Source: Silurus meridionalis (lineage: Eukaryota > Chordata > Actinopteri > Siluriformes > Siluridae). Taken from it: a stretch of DNA of 64,000 nt. The notes beneath the pieces are model-generated. The model saw only the letters and a program-made list of their open reading frames with translations, made no database searches and was not told where the DNA came from. Position 1 is the stretch's first letter; each line of letters starts with the position of its first letter. The stretch lies in contig NC_060906.1 of assembly GCF_014805685.1 (NCBI RefSeq), positions 16,774,164-16,838,163 of the forward strand, written 5' to 3'. Below, in pieces: positions 20,885-35,240 of this stretch. Both the position numbers and the translations under genes were made by a program.

Positions 20885-21690
20885 TCAGTAAATACTTTGT
20901 GCTATCTCTCTTTGCCAAGATAACAGCTCTGGATCTTCTCCTTTAATGCCTCATATGGTTGAAGAATACATGGCACTTTGTGATTTAATGCATGTGGGCT
21001 TTCCTTTTCAGTTTATTTGATTGGTTTTCTATGTGGTTCAAGTCAGGGAACAGGGAACAGGGATGTGGTTTTATGTTTAGTATCTTCGTCTTGCTGGAGA
21101 CAAAGGCTCCAACTGTGATCAGCTTTCTGGTGAGGCAGTCAGGTGTTCATTTAATGTTTATATTTGATAGACCCAAATGGCATGTAAATGGCATGTATCC
21201 TAACAAATTGTCCAGGTCCTATGGCAAAAAAACCCCATGCTCCAAAACATTTAAGAGCCACCACGTATTTAATTGTAGATATGAGGTACTTTTCCATATG
21301 TCTATTTCTTTCTGTGCGCCAAATCTACCTTTGGCGTTTTTTTTTTTTTTTGGACAAAAAGCTCTATTTTGTTGTCATCTGACCATAGAACCGAATCCAA
21401 TTTAAAGTTCCCGTAATGTTTTAGACAGTAGAGGCTTTTTTCCTGAAACCCTTCCAAGCAACATCATGATGTACATTAGATGATGTTGGATTGCAGTTTT
21501 GGATTTGGACTCTAAAATGCAACTCCTTCCATTTTTCAGTTGTGATCCTTGGAGATTTGGGCCACTTAAACCATCCTATGCACAGAGCATTGAAACAATA
21601 TAGACACATTTCCTTATTTCGGTTAATTCATAACATTTCCAGTTGATTGGACCCAGCCAATATGATCAAATCACCCAAAGCATGCTGTCG
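20885..21690 (-). mobile_element. Decayed Tc1/mariner-like element
   Basis: Text such as ttgtcatctgaccatagaac, ccatgctccaaaaca and gtccaggtcctatggc is the reverse of typical Tc1-like transposase coding sequence in fish. All frames are broken. Ends are approximate. Confidence 0.6.
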
Positions 21691-22109
21691 CTTATTTAAT
21701 CCTTCCTGGTACCACACACAAACATGGCTGGAGACCTGGGAATTGGCTTCAGCATCATGAAAGATGTTCCTCCCACCACACTGCCCAAAATCCTAAACTC
21801 CTATCATCGCACCATGCTCCATAAAAGAAAGAGAAATTTAAGATCTTGGCTGATGAAAAAGCCATAGCAAATATATATAAATAAAATGTTCTGATATTGT
21901 CAATTCAAGAAGCTTTTATTGTCATTTCAACCATATATAGCTGACGCAGTACACAGTGAATTGAGACAGCGTTCCTCCAGAACCCTGGTGCTACATAAAC
22001 AACATAAAGCTACATAACTTCTTGCTGGAGTCCAAACTGCACAGTGACATTAACTTTCATACAACAATAAAGACAAATAATAATGCATATCCTTCTCTTC
22101 CTGTCACCC

Positions 22110-22174
<65 letters not shown>
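22110..22174. repeat. (CT)n microsatellite
   Basis: About 32 CT units. Confidence 0.97.
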
Positions 22175-22177
<3 letters not shown>

Positions 22178-22439
22178 TCGAGTTAAACATGCTCCTGAGG
22201 CTCCAGTGACCACTGTTCCTGCCCCTCTCCCCTCCGTGGATCTTCCCACTTCGTCCAGGCCTACCTCTGGATAGTGATATCTTCGTTTGGAGGCCACTTT
22301 GTGCAGCTTGGGACGGTTTCTCATCAACGCCTTGGTTGGTTTCATGTAATTCCGGAGTAGGAATGGGGCTTTGAGGATGTATTTGGACTGTAGTTAATGT
22401 CAACAGACTGCTACACTGACTCAGGACTACAGTTTGCTT

Positions 22440-22715
22440 CTAATCATCATCACTTTACCCCGCAACATTGTTTATCTGCAATAAATGGACATTTGGTGAG
22501 GATGGGTTTCCTCTTCAATCTGGTTTCTCTCAAGGTTTCGTCCTTTGCCATCTCAGGGAATTTTTCCTTGCCACAGTCACCACCGGCTCGATCATCAGGG
22601 ACAATCTTAGTTATTAGAACATATTCATTTTTTATCACCAGATTATCTGTGTAAAGCTGCTTTAAGACAATGTTCATTGTTAAAAGCACTATACAAATAA
22701 AAATGAATTGAATTG
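22440..22715 (+). repeat. Interspersed repeat with (GAATT)n tail, copy 1
   Basis: Carries ccatctcagggaatttttccttgcca, caccggctcgatca and aaagctgctttaagacaatg, ending actatacaaataaaaatgaattgaattgaat. The same element recurs at 35895-36185. Its tail suggests a non-LTR element; the exact family is not identified. Confidence 0.75.
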
Positions 22716-23036
22716 AATAACAGAAAAACACAGAGCTAAGGACTAGTAAGTGTGCAACCTTGTGCAAACAGTGCAAGACAAGACAGTGCAAGACAACACA
22801 AGACAGAGAAGGACAAATACACAAAACACAAAATAGCACCGCCAGGATACCTTCTGTGTATTATACAGTGCAGTGTGCAAGACAGAACTCAATACAGGAG
22901 TGTAAAAATAAAATGCAATATAATGTACACAAAATGTACACATAGGTTGCGCAAAACAGCAATAGTAGCAGTCAAATGATGTACAAAAACAGCATGTAAA
23001 CAGTTGCATACTGAAAAATTATATAATAGGTTTTTG

Positions 23037-23275
23037 GTTGAGTGGTAGTCTAGCGGTTAGGATGCGGCGTGGCCCGTGTTCGATTCCCGGTCAGGGAACC
23101 AACCCCAGCCATTAGGGTTGCACAAGCCAGTGCACTCTTAGTGCCGGTCCCAAGCCCGGAAATATAGGGAGGGTTGCGTTAGGAAGGGCATCCAGTGTAA
23201 AAACGTGCCAAATCGAACATGCGGATCACGAATACGGATGATCTGCTGTGGCGACCCCTCATGGGAGAAGCCGAA
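23037..23275 (+). repeat. tRNA-Glu-derived SINE, copy 1
   Basis: Head gagtggtagtctagcggttaggatgcgg...gttcgattcccggtcaggga is a clear tRNA-Glu remnant with A and B boxes. Body ccagccattagggttgcaca...cccggaaat, tail gatctgctgtggcgaccc, then a pseudo-A run. A second copy lies at 52848-53095. Confidence 0.88.
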
Positions 23276-23855
23276 AGAAAGGGAAAAAAAATCTTTAAAA
23301 AAAGAAAAAGTTTGACAAAAGTAAAGATTTTTATAGGATGTACTGATTTTGTGCTGATGTTTGAAAATATGCTTGATAAGTGCATTTAGGGTAGAATTTT
23401 AATTGTGAATTAATCTGATCTAATAAAAACAAGATTTATGTCGTTTTAGGTGTTCTGTGTTGTTTTCATTATCACTGTTCAGTTGTGTTGTATTTTTATT
23501 TTTTAATCACATTTTTGTTTTCATTTTGTTAATACAGTACTAGTTATTGGCAGAACTGGATAAGGTGTTGGTGGCACTACCACTGATTGCCCACCAGGGG
23601 CAAAAAATATCCAGACAGAAATGAAATTGAATCACCACTGTTTCTTAGTTGAATCAGAAATTAAATATACATATAATTTTAAGTCTATAATGAAAGGGTT
23701 GAATGGTTGCTTGCTTTTACAACATTTACAGTTGGACAAAAAAAAACACAAAATAGAATTACAATTGCTACTAGAAAGTGGGCGAAACGAAATTTATTTT
23801 GGTCTCCTTTAGCTCACCGTACTCCCCTCAGACCCCTCCCCGTGTTTAAAAACTA

Positions 23856-23920
23856 CACGGCGGGATTTGATTGGTTGTAGAGGGTCCTGGTCTTCGGAGA
23901 GCCAATCAGCGCGGGACACG
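23856..23920. promoter_or_regulatory. Pair of ERSE-like elements upstream of pdia6
   Basis: ERSE consensus is CCAAT-N9-CCACG. Plus strand 23902-23920 reads ccaat, nine bases, acacg (one mismatch). Minus strand 23874-23856 reads ccaat, nine bases, ccgtg (two mismatches). Spacing is exactly nine in both. They lie 105-170 bp before the pdia6 ATG, fitting ATF6/NF-Y control in the unfolded protein response. Confidence 0.6.
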
Positions 23921-24025
23921 GTGAGATAGTGCGTGTGCTTTATGTTCCGGTACTGTAAGCTGCGGTGTTTCCACTGTGTGAGCGAACAGGCTTTTTCATG
24001 TGTTAGCTGAGGTCTGGAAACAAGC

Positions 24026-27000
24026 ATGCGAGCTTTCCTGGGTAAGAACCGGTAAACTCAGTGAATGCACTGTTTTTTGTTATATTATTATTTGTGAATA
24101 TGAATTTAGAGATCACTATACAGTAAAGGAACGCTGTCCGTCTCGAGATCAGATAATCAATGGGGAACCTTAGTGTGATCAGCCTGGTTCTTTAGGGATC
24201 ATTTTTTGGAATGCACAAGGTGATCAGGTTTGTTCTGATCTGAAGTCTGTGCATGAGAATGTTTCTTAGCTGAACTCTAGGAATACTTGTCAACGGAATA
24301 GTCATTGACCTGGGAGCTCATGTGAAGCTATGCACTGTGCCTATGAGTGTATACAGAGATTAGTTTATTTAGGTGGAGTATATGATAAACAGATATATAT
24401 TAGTAAAATGAAATATGCATGATCCTTGACATAACATTTAACTGAAGTTTTACACGTGTTTTTGTTCTTATTAGGAACAATGGCTGAACATCCCACTGAT
24501 GTTTTGTTCATTCTTGTCATTTCTATTTTTCACTGTATTCGGTTTGGAGCTTTGAATATTGAATTTGTGTAGGAAATAGTGTTACACAGCTGCAGGTCTC
24601 CTGAAACATCTGGTTTGGTGTTCTTGGTTTACCTCTTTTGATCTCCCAATGAATTTGCATTCGAGAGTTTCAGAAAGACCAATAGGCTTTTTTTAAATGG
24701 TCAGATGTTGTGTAAGAGGAAATGTGTGACTTTTTGGGCTCTTAAAGAGATTTTGAGATTTGCATACAGTCACTGTCTTTTGAATGGGGAAAAAAAGCAG
24801 CACTGGTAATCATTTGGTGATTTTCAATGGACATGACTACGCATACATTTGTGTAGTTAAAAAATGTACAATTCAGCAAAAAGGTGAATGTGATGAGCAC
24901 ATCTACCTATGGTCATGTAAAGCAGTTGCATCCTGATCAGCATTAAGGTTTCTCCTTCTTGAGCTTGCATATACAGCTATTTATTTTGAGGATGAAACAG
25001 AGAGGTGAAGCTTGCCATTTTAAAGCTGAATCTTTGTGAATGGCCCTAACTTGCTGCTTACGCTTTCAGGTTTGTTTGTGTGCTCCTTGACGGTTCTCGC
25101 CGTCCATGGACTTTACTCTGCCAGTGACGATGTGGTCGAGCTCACTCCTTCAAACTTCAACAGAGAAGTTCTGCAGAGTGATAGTTTGTGGCTGGTGGAG
25201 TTTTACGCCCCCTGGTGAGTTGAGAAGAATGGTGCATATCTTTACACAATCTTCACCTTTATCGGTTCATCATGATTAGAGTTGGCTACGGACTACAATG
25301 TTGAATTCGTGTAAATAATGCCACTGTGATGATATGATTTAATTCTGATTTGCACCTGATTATGTCTGTTGATTTTTTGGAAAAAAGGTGTGGACACTGC
25401 CAGAGCCTGACCCCAGAATGGAAGAAAGCAGCCACAGCGTTGAAGGTAAAGTTTCAATATAAAATGTGTGTTTATACACACGTTATAGAACTGCTCACGT
25501 TATAGAACTGCTCACGTTATAGAACTGCTCACGTTATAGAACTGCTCACGTTATAGAACTGCTCACGTTGTAGAACTGCTGTTTTGTTTTTGTTTTTTTT
25601 TCCTCATCAAATATCTTTTTATATTGTAAGTCCAAGCTAGTGAGCAATTAAATAAGTTGTCATGGTTTTCCAATGATGACAGCTGACTGAATCCTTGAGT
25701 GATCTTGGTCATATTTGGCTTTTCCTTAAATCATTGTCACCAAAAAGTTTTCTCATTTGCTCCTTTTTTTATTATTATTTTTTTATATAAATAATCATGA
25801 ATCAATCATTTTTCAATGTAACGCTGTGAACCAGGGTGTTGTTAAAGTGGGTGCTGTTGACGCAGACCAACACAAGTCACTGGGAGGCCAATATGGAGTT
25901 CGTGGTTTCCCCACTATTAAGATCTTTGGTGGGAACAAGAACAAGCCTGAGGATTACCAAGGTACATTGTGAAAACCAAAATATATAATATACATATATT
26001 AATAGACTCTAGAACTTTTAACAACACATCATTTTTACTTAAATAATGTATCTAGGAGTTTTTCAAAATGAATCATTAAAAAATATGCTGGAATCCGTAT
26101 GGAGTATTAAAATGAAAGTCTTCTTTTAAATACTGGTGATGTGACTCAGAAGAACGAGCGGTCTCAAAAGGGTGATTCGTTCATTTTCATGAACAATGAG
26201 CAAAAAATCACAAAACTCTCTGTAGGTTATGCACAGAAAACATAATGAAATAGTTCACCTTTTGACTCTTCTAGTCCAAATCATTTGTTCTTTTATCACG
26301 TGACTCCCATAAACACTATGCAGTGCTTTACACAGGTACCAGAATTGAGTGGTTCGTCTCATGAGTCCTCTGGTCAGAGTCGTTCCTTTTTTTTGTCACA
26401 TGACTCCTATAGATGCTATACAATGCAATAGAACAGGGTTTATTTATTTTGTGGTCTGGATCTTGGCATTATTGTTACAATAATTATGAGAGTCATGTGG
26501 CAAATGAACTACTGGGACCAGAAGATATGAGGTGAGCTACTCATTCTGTTTATCATCATTCATCCTTAGCTACATTGTCATATTTTTAGTATAGGAACTA
26601 TAGTCAAAGTTCATGTATGTAGACATGTTGGAGGTTCTGCTTAATAAAAATGTAACCATTGTTTTATTTCTGTTCAAAGGAACGAAATTAAGTAAATGAC
26701 TCAAAAAAAAAAAAAAAAAAAATTAGTTCAGCTAAGAAGAAACTATCGCTCCCAAAGAATAAAAAAAAATTATATTTAAAAAGAAAAAGTTTTTACAAAA
26801 TGAAATGAAAGGGGGGAGGGGGAAATAATGCGGTCCACACAACATAGCATGATTTAATAGCTAAAATAACATTACAACAAAAAACTGCACTTTAGGAAAC
26901 CAGTAAAATCTCAGGAACAGGGCAGGAGACTAGAGACAAGACACACAACCTCAGAACCAAGAACACACAAAACCACATAAGCAACATAACAGACAACATG

Positions 27001-30000
27001 GCCTCAAAGCATAACAGATTCATAACGCCGAATGTGGCTGAATGTATTTGTTATAATTGTTTTCTATAGAAGGAGACGCTTAAGGTGTAAATTAAAATGT
27101 GGATTGGGTGTAAATATGCTTTGTCATCATCAGACATCGTGTTTAGTCTGCACCATTAGGTCATATATAAGTATTTGAAATAAAACGTTTTTCATATAAT
27201 ATTGTAGATATTGAAAAAATCTATGTAAAATAGCTTGTCTATGTAAACGCTCTGTGTGGTGTCTTTTGTATGTAGGTGGACGCAGCAGTCAGGCAATTGT
27301 TGAGGGAGCTCTGAATGCAGCACGATCTCTAGTGAAAGACCGACTGAGTGGAAAATCTGGAGGTTCTGACTACAGCAGACAGGTACTGAAGTGCACGTTT
27401 GCAATTTTTTTATTTTTTTGTTCTTTGTATTTGTTTATTTATTGTTCTGTTTTGTTCGTCTGTTCGTTTTAGAGTTCCGGAGGTAGCGGTGCCGGCGATA
27501 AGAAGGATGTGGTGGAGCTGACTGATGATAACTTTGACCGCCTGGTTTTGGACAGCAATGATGTGTGGTTGGTGGAATTCTTTGCACCGTGGTGTGGACA
27601 CTGTAAAAAGTAAGCTTGCATTTATGTCTATAAAGTTTCCATTTGTTCCTATTTAAGCTGTTTAATGCCATGTGAAAAGATTAATGCATGTACAGGAATT
27701 ATACTGCTGCGAAACAAAGGCATTGTATTTTTAGTTGTGGTCTTGAAGGCTAATCTGGAACTCGATCATTTCAGTCTTGAGCCTGAATGGACGGCTGCGG
27801 CTACTCAGGTCAAAGAGCAGACAGGTGGAAGAGTGAAGCTGGGAGCTGTAGATGCTACTGTTCACCAGGGTCTGGCAAGCCGCTATGGAGTAAGTTAATA
27901 CCCGAGTTGTGTGCCAATGACTTTTCTGTCTGTCTAGAATCTGGTGTTAAGGATTATGAAATATTGCTTTGCTTGAATACTGATGGTCTTGGTTTATCAT
28001 TTGTAGATTAGAGGATTCCCCACCATAAAGATCTTTCGAAAAGGAGATGAGCCGGCGGACTACCAGGGTGGACGCACACGCTCGGACATCATTGCCCATG
28101 CCCTGGACCTTTTCTCAGACAACGCCCCTGCTCCAGAACTTCTAGAGGTCTGTTCCAATAATCTATTTTTCTAAGGTAGCTGCTCATCTAGCTCTGCTTT
28201 CTGGAACTGTGCATTTGTTTGTAGATGATTAATGTAGTTGATTGTTAATGGGTTTTTTTGTTTGTTTGTTTTTTTTTAGATTCTGAATGAGGATGTTGTG
28301 AAGAAGACTTGTGAAGATCATCAGCTGTGTATTATTGCTGTTTTGCCTCATATTCTTGATACAGGTACGACAAATGAACAGTACTTCTGCTGAAACAGTT
28401 CTGATCCGACGAGCATTAACATCATTAAGTTCTTGAGCAATTTGAGCTACTGAAGCTCGTCTGTTGGATCAGACCACAAGGTTCAGCCTTCACTCTTAAC
28501 GTGCATCAATGAACTTTGACCGCCCATGACCCTGTCGCCGGTTCACCACTGTTCCTTCTTTGGAGCACTTTTGATAGATACTGATCACTGCAGACCAGAA
28601 ACATTCCACAAGAGCTGCAGTTTTGGAGATGTTTTGACCCAGTCGTCTAGCCATCACAACTTGACCCTTGTTAAACTCGCTCAAATCCTAATGTTTGCCC
28701 ATTTTTTCCTGCTTCGAACAAATCAACCTTTAGGACAAAATGTTCACTTGCTGCCGAATATTTTGTACCCACTAACACATCCACTGATGAAGAGATAATC
28801 AGTGTTATTCACTCATCAGTCGTAATGTTATAATGTTATGCCTGGTCTATGTATACATCTGCTGTTTACACAGAGAAAATTAGTTCCACAAGTAGTTGAA
28901 TATCTTCATGAACTGCTTGGTACTGCATTTTGATTCAGAAATAAATACATTGATTTAAAAAAAAAAAAAGATATTTAACAGAAAAAAAACTTATTAAAAT
29001 AAGTAAAATAAAATAATCTTATTTTTAATTCTTGTTCCTGTATTGTATGTAATCCAAACCTAAATTAGCTTTATTACTTGTGTTTATTAGGTGCAGAAGG
29101 CAGAAATGCTTATCTGGAGGTTATGATTAAGATGGCTGAGAAGTACAAGAAGAAGATGTGGGGGTGAGTGCTTGTAGCTTGCATCTTATTTCTATATATT
29201 CTATATAGTGATTCGATAAGGAAAATATGGCAACCCTAGAGATTTTTGTTTGTTTGTTTTTTTTGGTCTTGATTTTCTGAACTAGTAATAATATCTGTTG
29301 CTGAAAGCACAAAAAAAATTGGCTCATTAAATCCCCTTTTCTATAGCTGGCTGTGGACTGAATCTGGTGCTCAGATGGAACTCGAGGGCGTTTTGGGGAT
29401 TGGGGGATTTGGCTACCCCGCCATGGCAGCTATTAATGCTCGCAAGATGAAGTTTGCTCTTCTTAAAGGCTCGTTCAGTGAGACAGGAATCCATGAGTTC
29501 TTGAGGTAATGTTTATTCTATCCTGCTCACACATCTGACGTTTCGTTGCAGCGCTTTGAATATTCTTTTTCTCATTTCTTTCTTCTTTACCACAGGGATC
29601 TCTCTGTTGGGCGTGGCTCCACTGCCACAATAACAGGTGGGGCTTTACCCAAGATCCACACTGTAGAAGCCTGGGATGGGAAGGATGGAGTCGTAAGTAC
29701 CTTTTTTACTCCGATATAATTCCAATTTAGTGGAAAATTTTGAGAAATTCCATCTGTGTAAATACAAATTTAAAATATTAATTTGTGCTTATTATCATAT
29801 AAATAAAGTTTGCTATATAAAAGTTTTTTTTATTTATTATTATTATTATTATTACTATTATTATTATTATTATTGACATCCATTTGGAGCTTTCTTGTCT
29901 TTGCCATATTTAGCATAAGGAATTTCTCCTCACAAGACATTCTCTTATCCTTTCTATTCCTTCAGCTTCCTGTGGAGGATGACATTGACTTGAGCGATGT

Positions 30001-30034
30001 GGAGTTGGATGACATTGAGAAGGATGAATTATGA
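24026..30034 (+). CDS. pdia6: Protein disulfide isomerase A6 (P5/ERp5), complete, 13 exons, 442 aa
   Basis: ER-lumen thiol-disulfide oxidoreductase that forms and rearranges disulfides in folding proteins and works with BiP. Exons: 24026-24041, 25070-25214, 25388-25445, 25835-25961, 27276-27382, 27473-27609, 27775-27889, 28007-28147, 28280-28364, 29091-29163, 29347-29505, 29596-29692, 29966-30034; phases close. Signal peptide [20 protein letters not shown]; thioredoxin domain a with WCGHC and a cis-proline loop [10 protein letters not shown]; domain a' with [16 protein letters not shown] and GFPTIKIF; a redox-inactive b-like domain; an acidic tail [18 protein letters not shown] with a KDEL retrieval signal. 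Length matches human PDIA6 (440). Both active sites are split by introns, one at the Trp codon and one at Lys-Asn after CGHC. Start chosen for the signal peptide and promoter position. Confidence 0.97.
24045..25065. other. pdia6 intron 1, no other feature
   Basis: About 1 kb of intron after the 16-nt coding part of exon 1; no repeat family or open frame recognised. Confidence 0.6.
25480..25580. repeat. 17-bp tandem repeat in pdia6 intron 3
   Basis: Unit acgttatagaactgctc repeated about six times with almost no divergence, starting some 35 bp after the donor of the WCGHC exon. Confidence 0.95.
25975..27270. other. pdia6 intron 4 with probable old repeat
   Basis: 1.3-kb intron. The stretch 26140-26715 (gtgactcagaagaacgagcg ... 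ttaagtaaatgactc) looks like a decayed DNA transposon by its near-terminal actca / tgact text, but I could not define ends. A poly-A run lies at 26702-26720. Confidence 0.35.
28395..28860 (-). mobile_element. Interspersed DNA-transposon repeat in pdia6 intron 9
   Basis: Minus strand 28684-28496 reads [19 protein letters not shown] and [16 protein letters not shown], resembling the N-terminal helix-turn-helix of Tc1-like transposases. Flanking text (cttgaccgcccatgaccctg-like, gaagagataatcagtgttattc, taatgttatgcctg) matches a widespread fish repeat. No intact transposase. Confidence 0.65.
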
Positions 30035-30483
30035 GTTTATAGGCTGTGTGAGGCTTGTCCAGTTTGAGCCTATGAGCAGCCTCTCCTCTCCCATGGATGA
30101 GGGGGAAAACTGGGACAATAAGTTACTGAACACTCTTGAAAAAGACAAAAGTCTCACTTAACTTTTCTCCAATCGTTTGAAATGAGGCAGGATTGGGATT
30201 TAAATCATGGTTGCTTTGGCTTTGCCTCATAGGCCTCCTTTCTATTTGATTGGTTGACTGTATGGATGTGCTGAGAAAGGTGTTTCACTTTTCCCTGTCT
30301 AGTTATACCCAAAATACATAGCTTTTAGAATAAGGTTTATTTGCTGTGTTCAAATTAAATGGCACTCACTAAGGAGAGGAAACAGCATACGTGCTTTATA
30401 TAATGTGTCCTGGACTTAACCTGCAGTTTACCCTGCTGACCATCCTATTCATCTTCCCTTTCAATGTGACATATATAGTGTAT

Positions 30484-30485
<2 letters not shown>

Positions 30486-30518
<33 letters not shown>
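30486..30518. repeat. (CA)n microsatellite abutting a transposon end
   Basis: About 16 CA units running into the left inverted repeat of the element at 30516. Confidence 0.95.
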
Positions 30519-30521
<3 letters not shown>

Positions 30522-30972
30522 TATTGCCCAAGGTATTGGGTCACCTGACCTTTCCTGCTATGTGGTTCTTTTTCAAACTGTTACCACAAAGCTGAAGGCA
30601 CTCAGTTATACTTGGAAACCCAAACCTGTTCCAGCATGGCACTGCCCCTGTGCACAAAGTGAGCTCCTTGAGGATCTGGTTTACATGCTTTGGAGAATAA
30701 GATCTTGAGTGGCTTGCTGCAGAGCTCTGATCTCATACTGAACACCTTGGGGATAAATTGGAACACTGACTGCACCCCAGGCCTCCTCACCTACATCAGT
30801 ACCTGCCTTTCATAATACCCTTTTGGTTGGTGAACACAAATATCCATAAGCACACTCTAAAATCTAGTGGAAGAGTGGAGGGAATTATAAGAGCAAATTG
30901 GGACTAAATGTGCTCAAAAACCACATACCATACTTATGACCAGGTGACCCAATACTTTTGGCAATATAGTGT
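30516..30972. mobile_element. Tc1/mariner-type MITE in the pdia6 3' UTR
   Basis: Inverted ends acactatattgcccaaggta-ttgggtcacctg and caggtgacccaatacttttggcaatatagtgt define a 457-bp element; the ACACTATATTGCC end is typical of fish Tc1 MITEs. The inside has remnants only. It lies between the pdia6 stop (30034) and the first strong AATAAA (31116), so mature transcripts probably contain it. Confidence 0.85.
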
Positions 30973-31115
30973 CTTTTTTTTTTTTTTTTTTTGCTGAATG
31001 AAACAGAAGTGAGTCAGTACATCCGCTTTTCACTGTATTTGTGCTGGGCAGGGAGCAAAGTGGGAACTTGTGTAGATTTTTCTTACAGAAGTGTGTTTAA
31101 TGTTTTTGTTATGAA

Positions 31116-31139
31116 AATAAAAAAAGGAACACGAATAAA
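31116..31139 (+). promoter_or_regulatory. pdia6 polyadenylation signals
   Basis: AATAAA at 31116-31121 and 31134-31139, about 1.1 kb after the stop codon. Confidence 0.6.
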
Positions 31140-31149
31140 ATGACTTCAC

Positions 31150-31155
31150 TTTATT
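31150..31155 (-). promoter_or_regulatory. hpcal1 polyadenylation signal (minus strand)
   Basis: TTTATT on plus gives AATAAA on minus, about 0.9 kb after the hpcal1 stop and only 11 bp from the last pdia6 signal. Confidence 0.5.
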
Positions 31156-32050
31156 ATAGATGTACAAATCCTACTAAACACGTTTGTATGGGTATCACTA
31201 GGCATCCTTATTATGGTTGGTTGCTTAACTTCTCAATGCATAATTCATGCAACTACAGCATTTTTCTGGATTCGAGCTTACATATCTACTGTTGACTAAA
31301 CTGAGCTACAGCAATATAACTTTACTCAAGTGCACAAGCATTGATTACTATACTTTTTTTTTGTTTTACTGAACCAAGGAATGTTACAATAGACAAAAAC
31401 ACTATTTTGGCAAATTGCTCTTAAAGCATAGTGGCAGAACCCTAAACTACGTAAGCTGGCAAACAGCAATAGTCTAAAGACTAAAACTGAAGTTTCTAAC
31501 AAATTCAATACAAGACTAAACACTTTCCACAAAAACCAAAAATTTACAAAACCAAATCAAATGTACACTAACAGGATTTTTGGACTGAGCTTTAACTTAC
31601 TACTTCTACTAAGTGCTACTTATCTTTGTTTGCATATTGGGTTTAAAACAAAGGAAAAACATAGTGGGCCTTATTCCAATGGCAGTGGCATATCCAAATG
31701 ACTTCTCCTTAAGCCTGCTTAAACTGCATTAAAAATAGCCAATACTTTTACTGTTATAAATGTATTTATATTTATATATATTTAAATATAACTGATTGTC
31801 TTGACCTTCTGATATTCAGCACATTACACAAAATGTGATGTTTTAGGAAATGATGAAACATATCAAATATAATATGGTCCTTCTCAAAGCCAGGGCTATG
31901 TCTATGAGCAGATTTTGTGACTAACATCATGTATATGAAGCCAAATTGTTCCTCAAATGCAGTTCATGCCTTGAAGAGCAACCAGCTGATCCTCCTGTCT
32001 GAAGTGTGAATATATGACGTGGTTTTCGGTAGGTGTTGCGGCTTTCACGA

Positions 32051-34101
<2,051 letters not shown>

Positions 34102-34559
34102 GATGAAAATACTCTCCTACACCAGGAGCTGGATCACTCTTAGGCCAAGATGTCTCACAGCTGCCCTGCACAATGATGACAAAATTAATAATAAAAAAAA
34201 GTCAGTCCCCCCCCCCCCCAGATGAGAATTTGGCCAGATGGAGAAAGATATTACATTTAGCAAGATGAGAGAAATGAGACTAGTATCCATGGATACCATT
34301 TAATGGCCTATTAAGGTGAAAATTTATCGATCTCTCGATGCTGGTGTGGTGGGGGTGTTGAGTTAATGGCCATCTGTGAGATGCTTACAAAAGGTCATGA
34401 CTCACACTAGATAACCTAGGAAACCATAAAGACGGTGTGAGTTACAAGGCAGATAATACAAAGGAGCTTACAGTCCTGTTTCTCATAATAATTTTTTGTG
34501 CAGAACAGTGTGTCACTGCAGCAAATTACAATAATACATTCATGGACAGGACTATTTCT

Positions 34560-34560
34560 A

Positions 34561-34625
<65 letters not shown>
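34560..34625. repeat. (TG)n microsatellite
   Basis: About 32 TG units upstream of hpcal1. Confidence 0.97.
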
Positions 34626-34628
<3 letters not shown>

Positions 34629-34779
34629 AGACGAAGACACTAAGTCACAGTTTAACACCTTTCTGCATTCTCAATCACTACAAGAGTCAGAGGTCTTTCA
34701 TTTCAGATGGCTTTAGCACATGATGAGGCATTTTGTGTAAAAAAAATGTTTAAAAAATGTAATTCTCGGATTAACGCTC

Positions 34780-35240
34780 ATATTTTATGCGTTTTTATTT
34801 CATTCGTTATTCAGGAATGTGCCACATTCGAAGTCTGCTGGCTGGTGAAATCCTTCGCTCCTTTTATAGTCTAATGTGCAGCTTTGAATGTGATGGCAAT
34901 CAAAATGAATTGCATGATTTTGCTTTGATTTAATTGTCCTCCTAATAATAAAATTTAATTAGAAGCGTCAGAATTCATCTTCACTCTCAAATTAATGTAT
35001 AATTAAAAAAAAGCTTAATGTTATGTTATGAAAAATAGACGTGTGGTCACGCGTTTCTTCCCTTGTATCCCCCAGGTCTGTTTTTTTTTTCCTTTGAATA
35101 ATTGCTTTTAAATGAATCAGGATGCACATCCGCTCCCGGTATTGGTTTGCTGGCAGGAAATAAACTCATGAATAAAACAGAAACTGACTTCAGAGCAATC
35201 TGCATGCTAAATTATTATTACATATTGTATTATTAATAGA
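34780..35240. other. Possible conserved non-coding element upstream of hpcal1
   Basis: Unique-looking, non-repetitive DNA with many homeodomain-type cores (ctaataataaaatttaattag, caaattaatgtataattaa) and long unbroken non-coding text. Conservation cannot be tested here. Confidence 0.3.

Larger units (their letters stand above)
21897..23035 (-). mobile_element. Retroelement piece split by a second insertion
   Basis: 21897-22025 (tcaattcaagaagctttta...gctacataac) and 22716-23035 (cagagctaaggactag...) look like two halves of one fish non-LTR element 3' end read on minus, opened by the repeat at about 22026-22715. Inferred from remembered repeat texts. Confidence 0.45.

Noticed and set aside
20992..21405. 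137-codon plus-strand open frame
   Set aside because: It runs antisense through a decayed Tc1-like element and has no domain signature.
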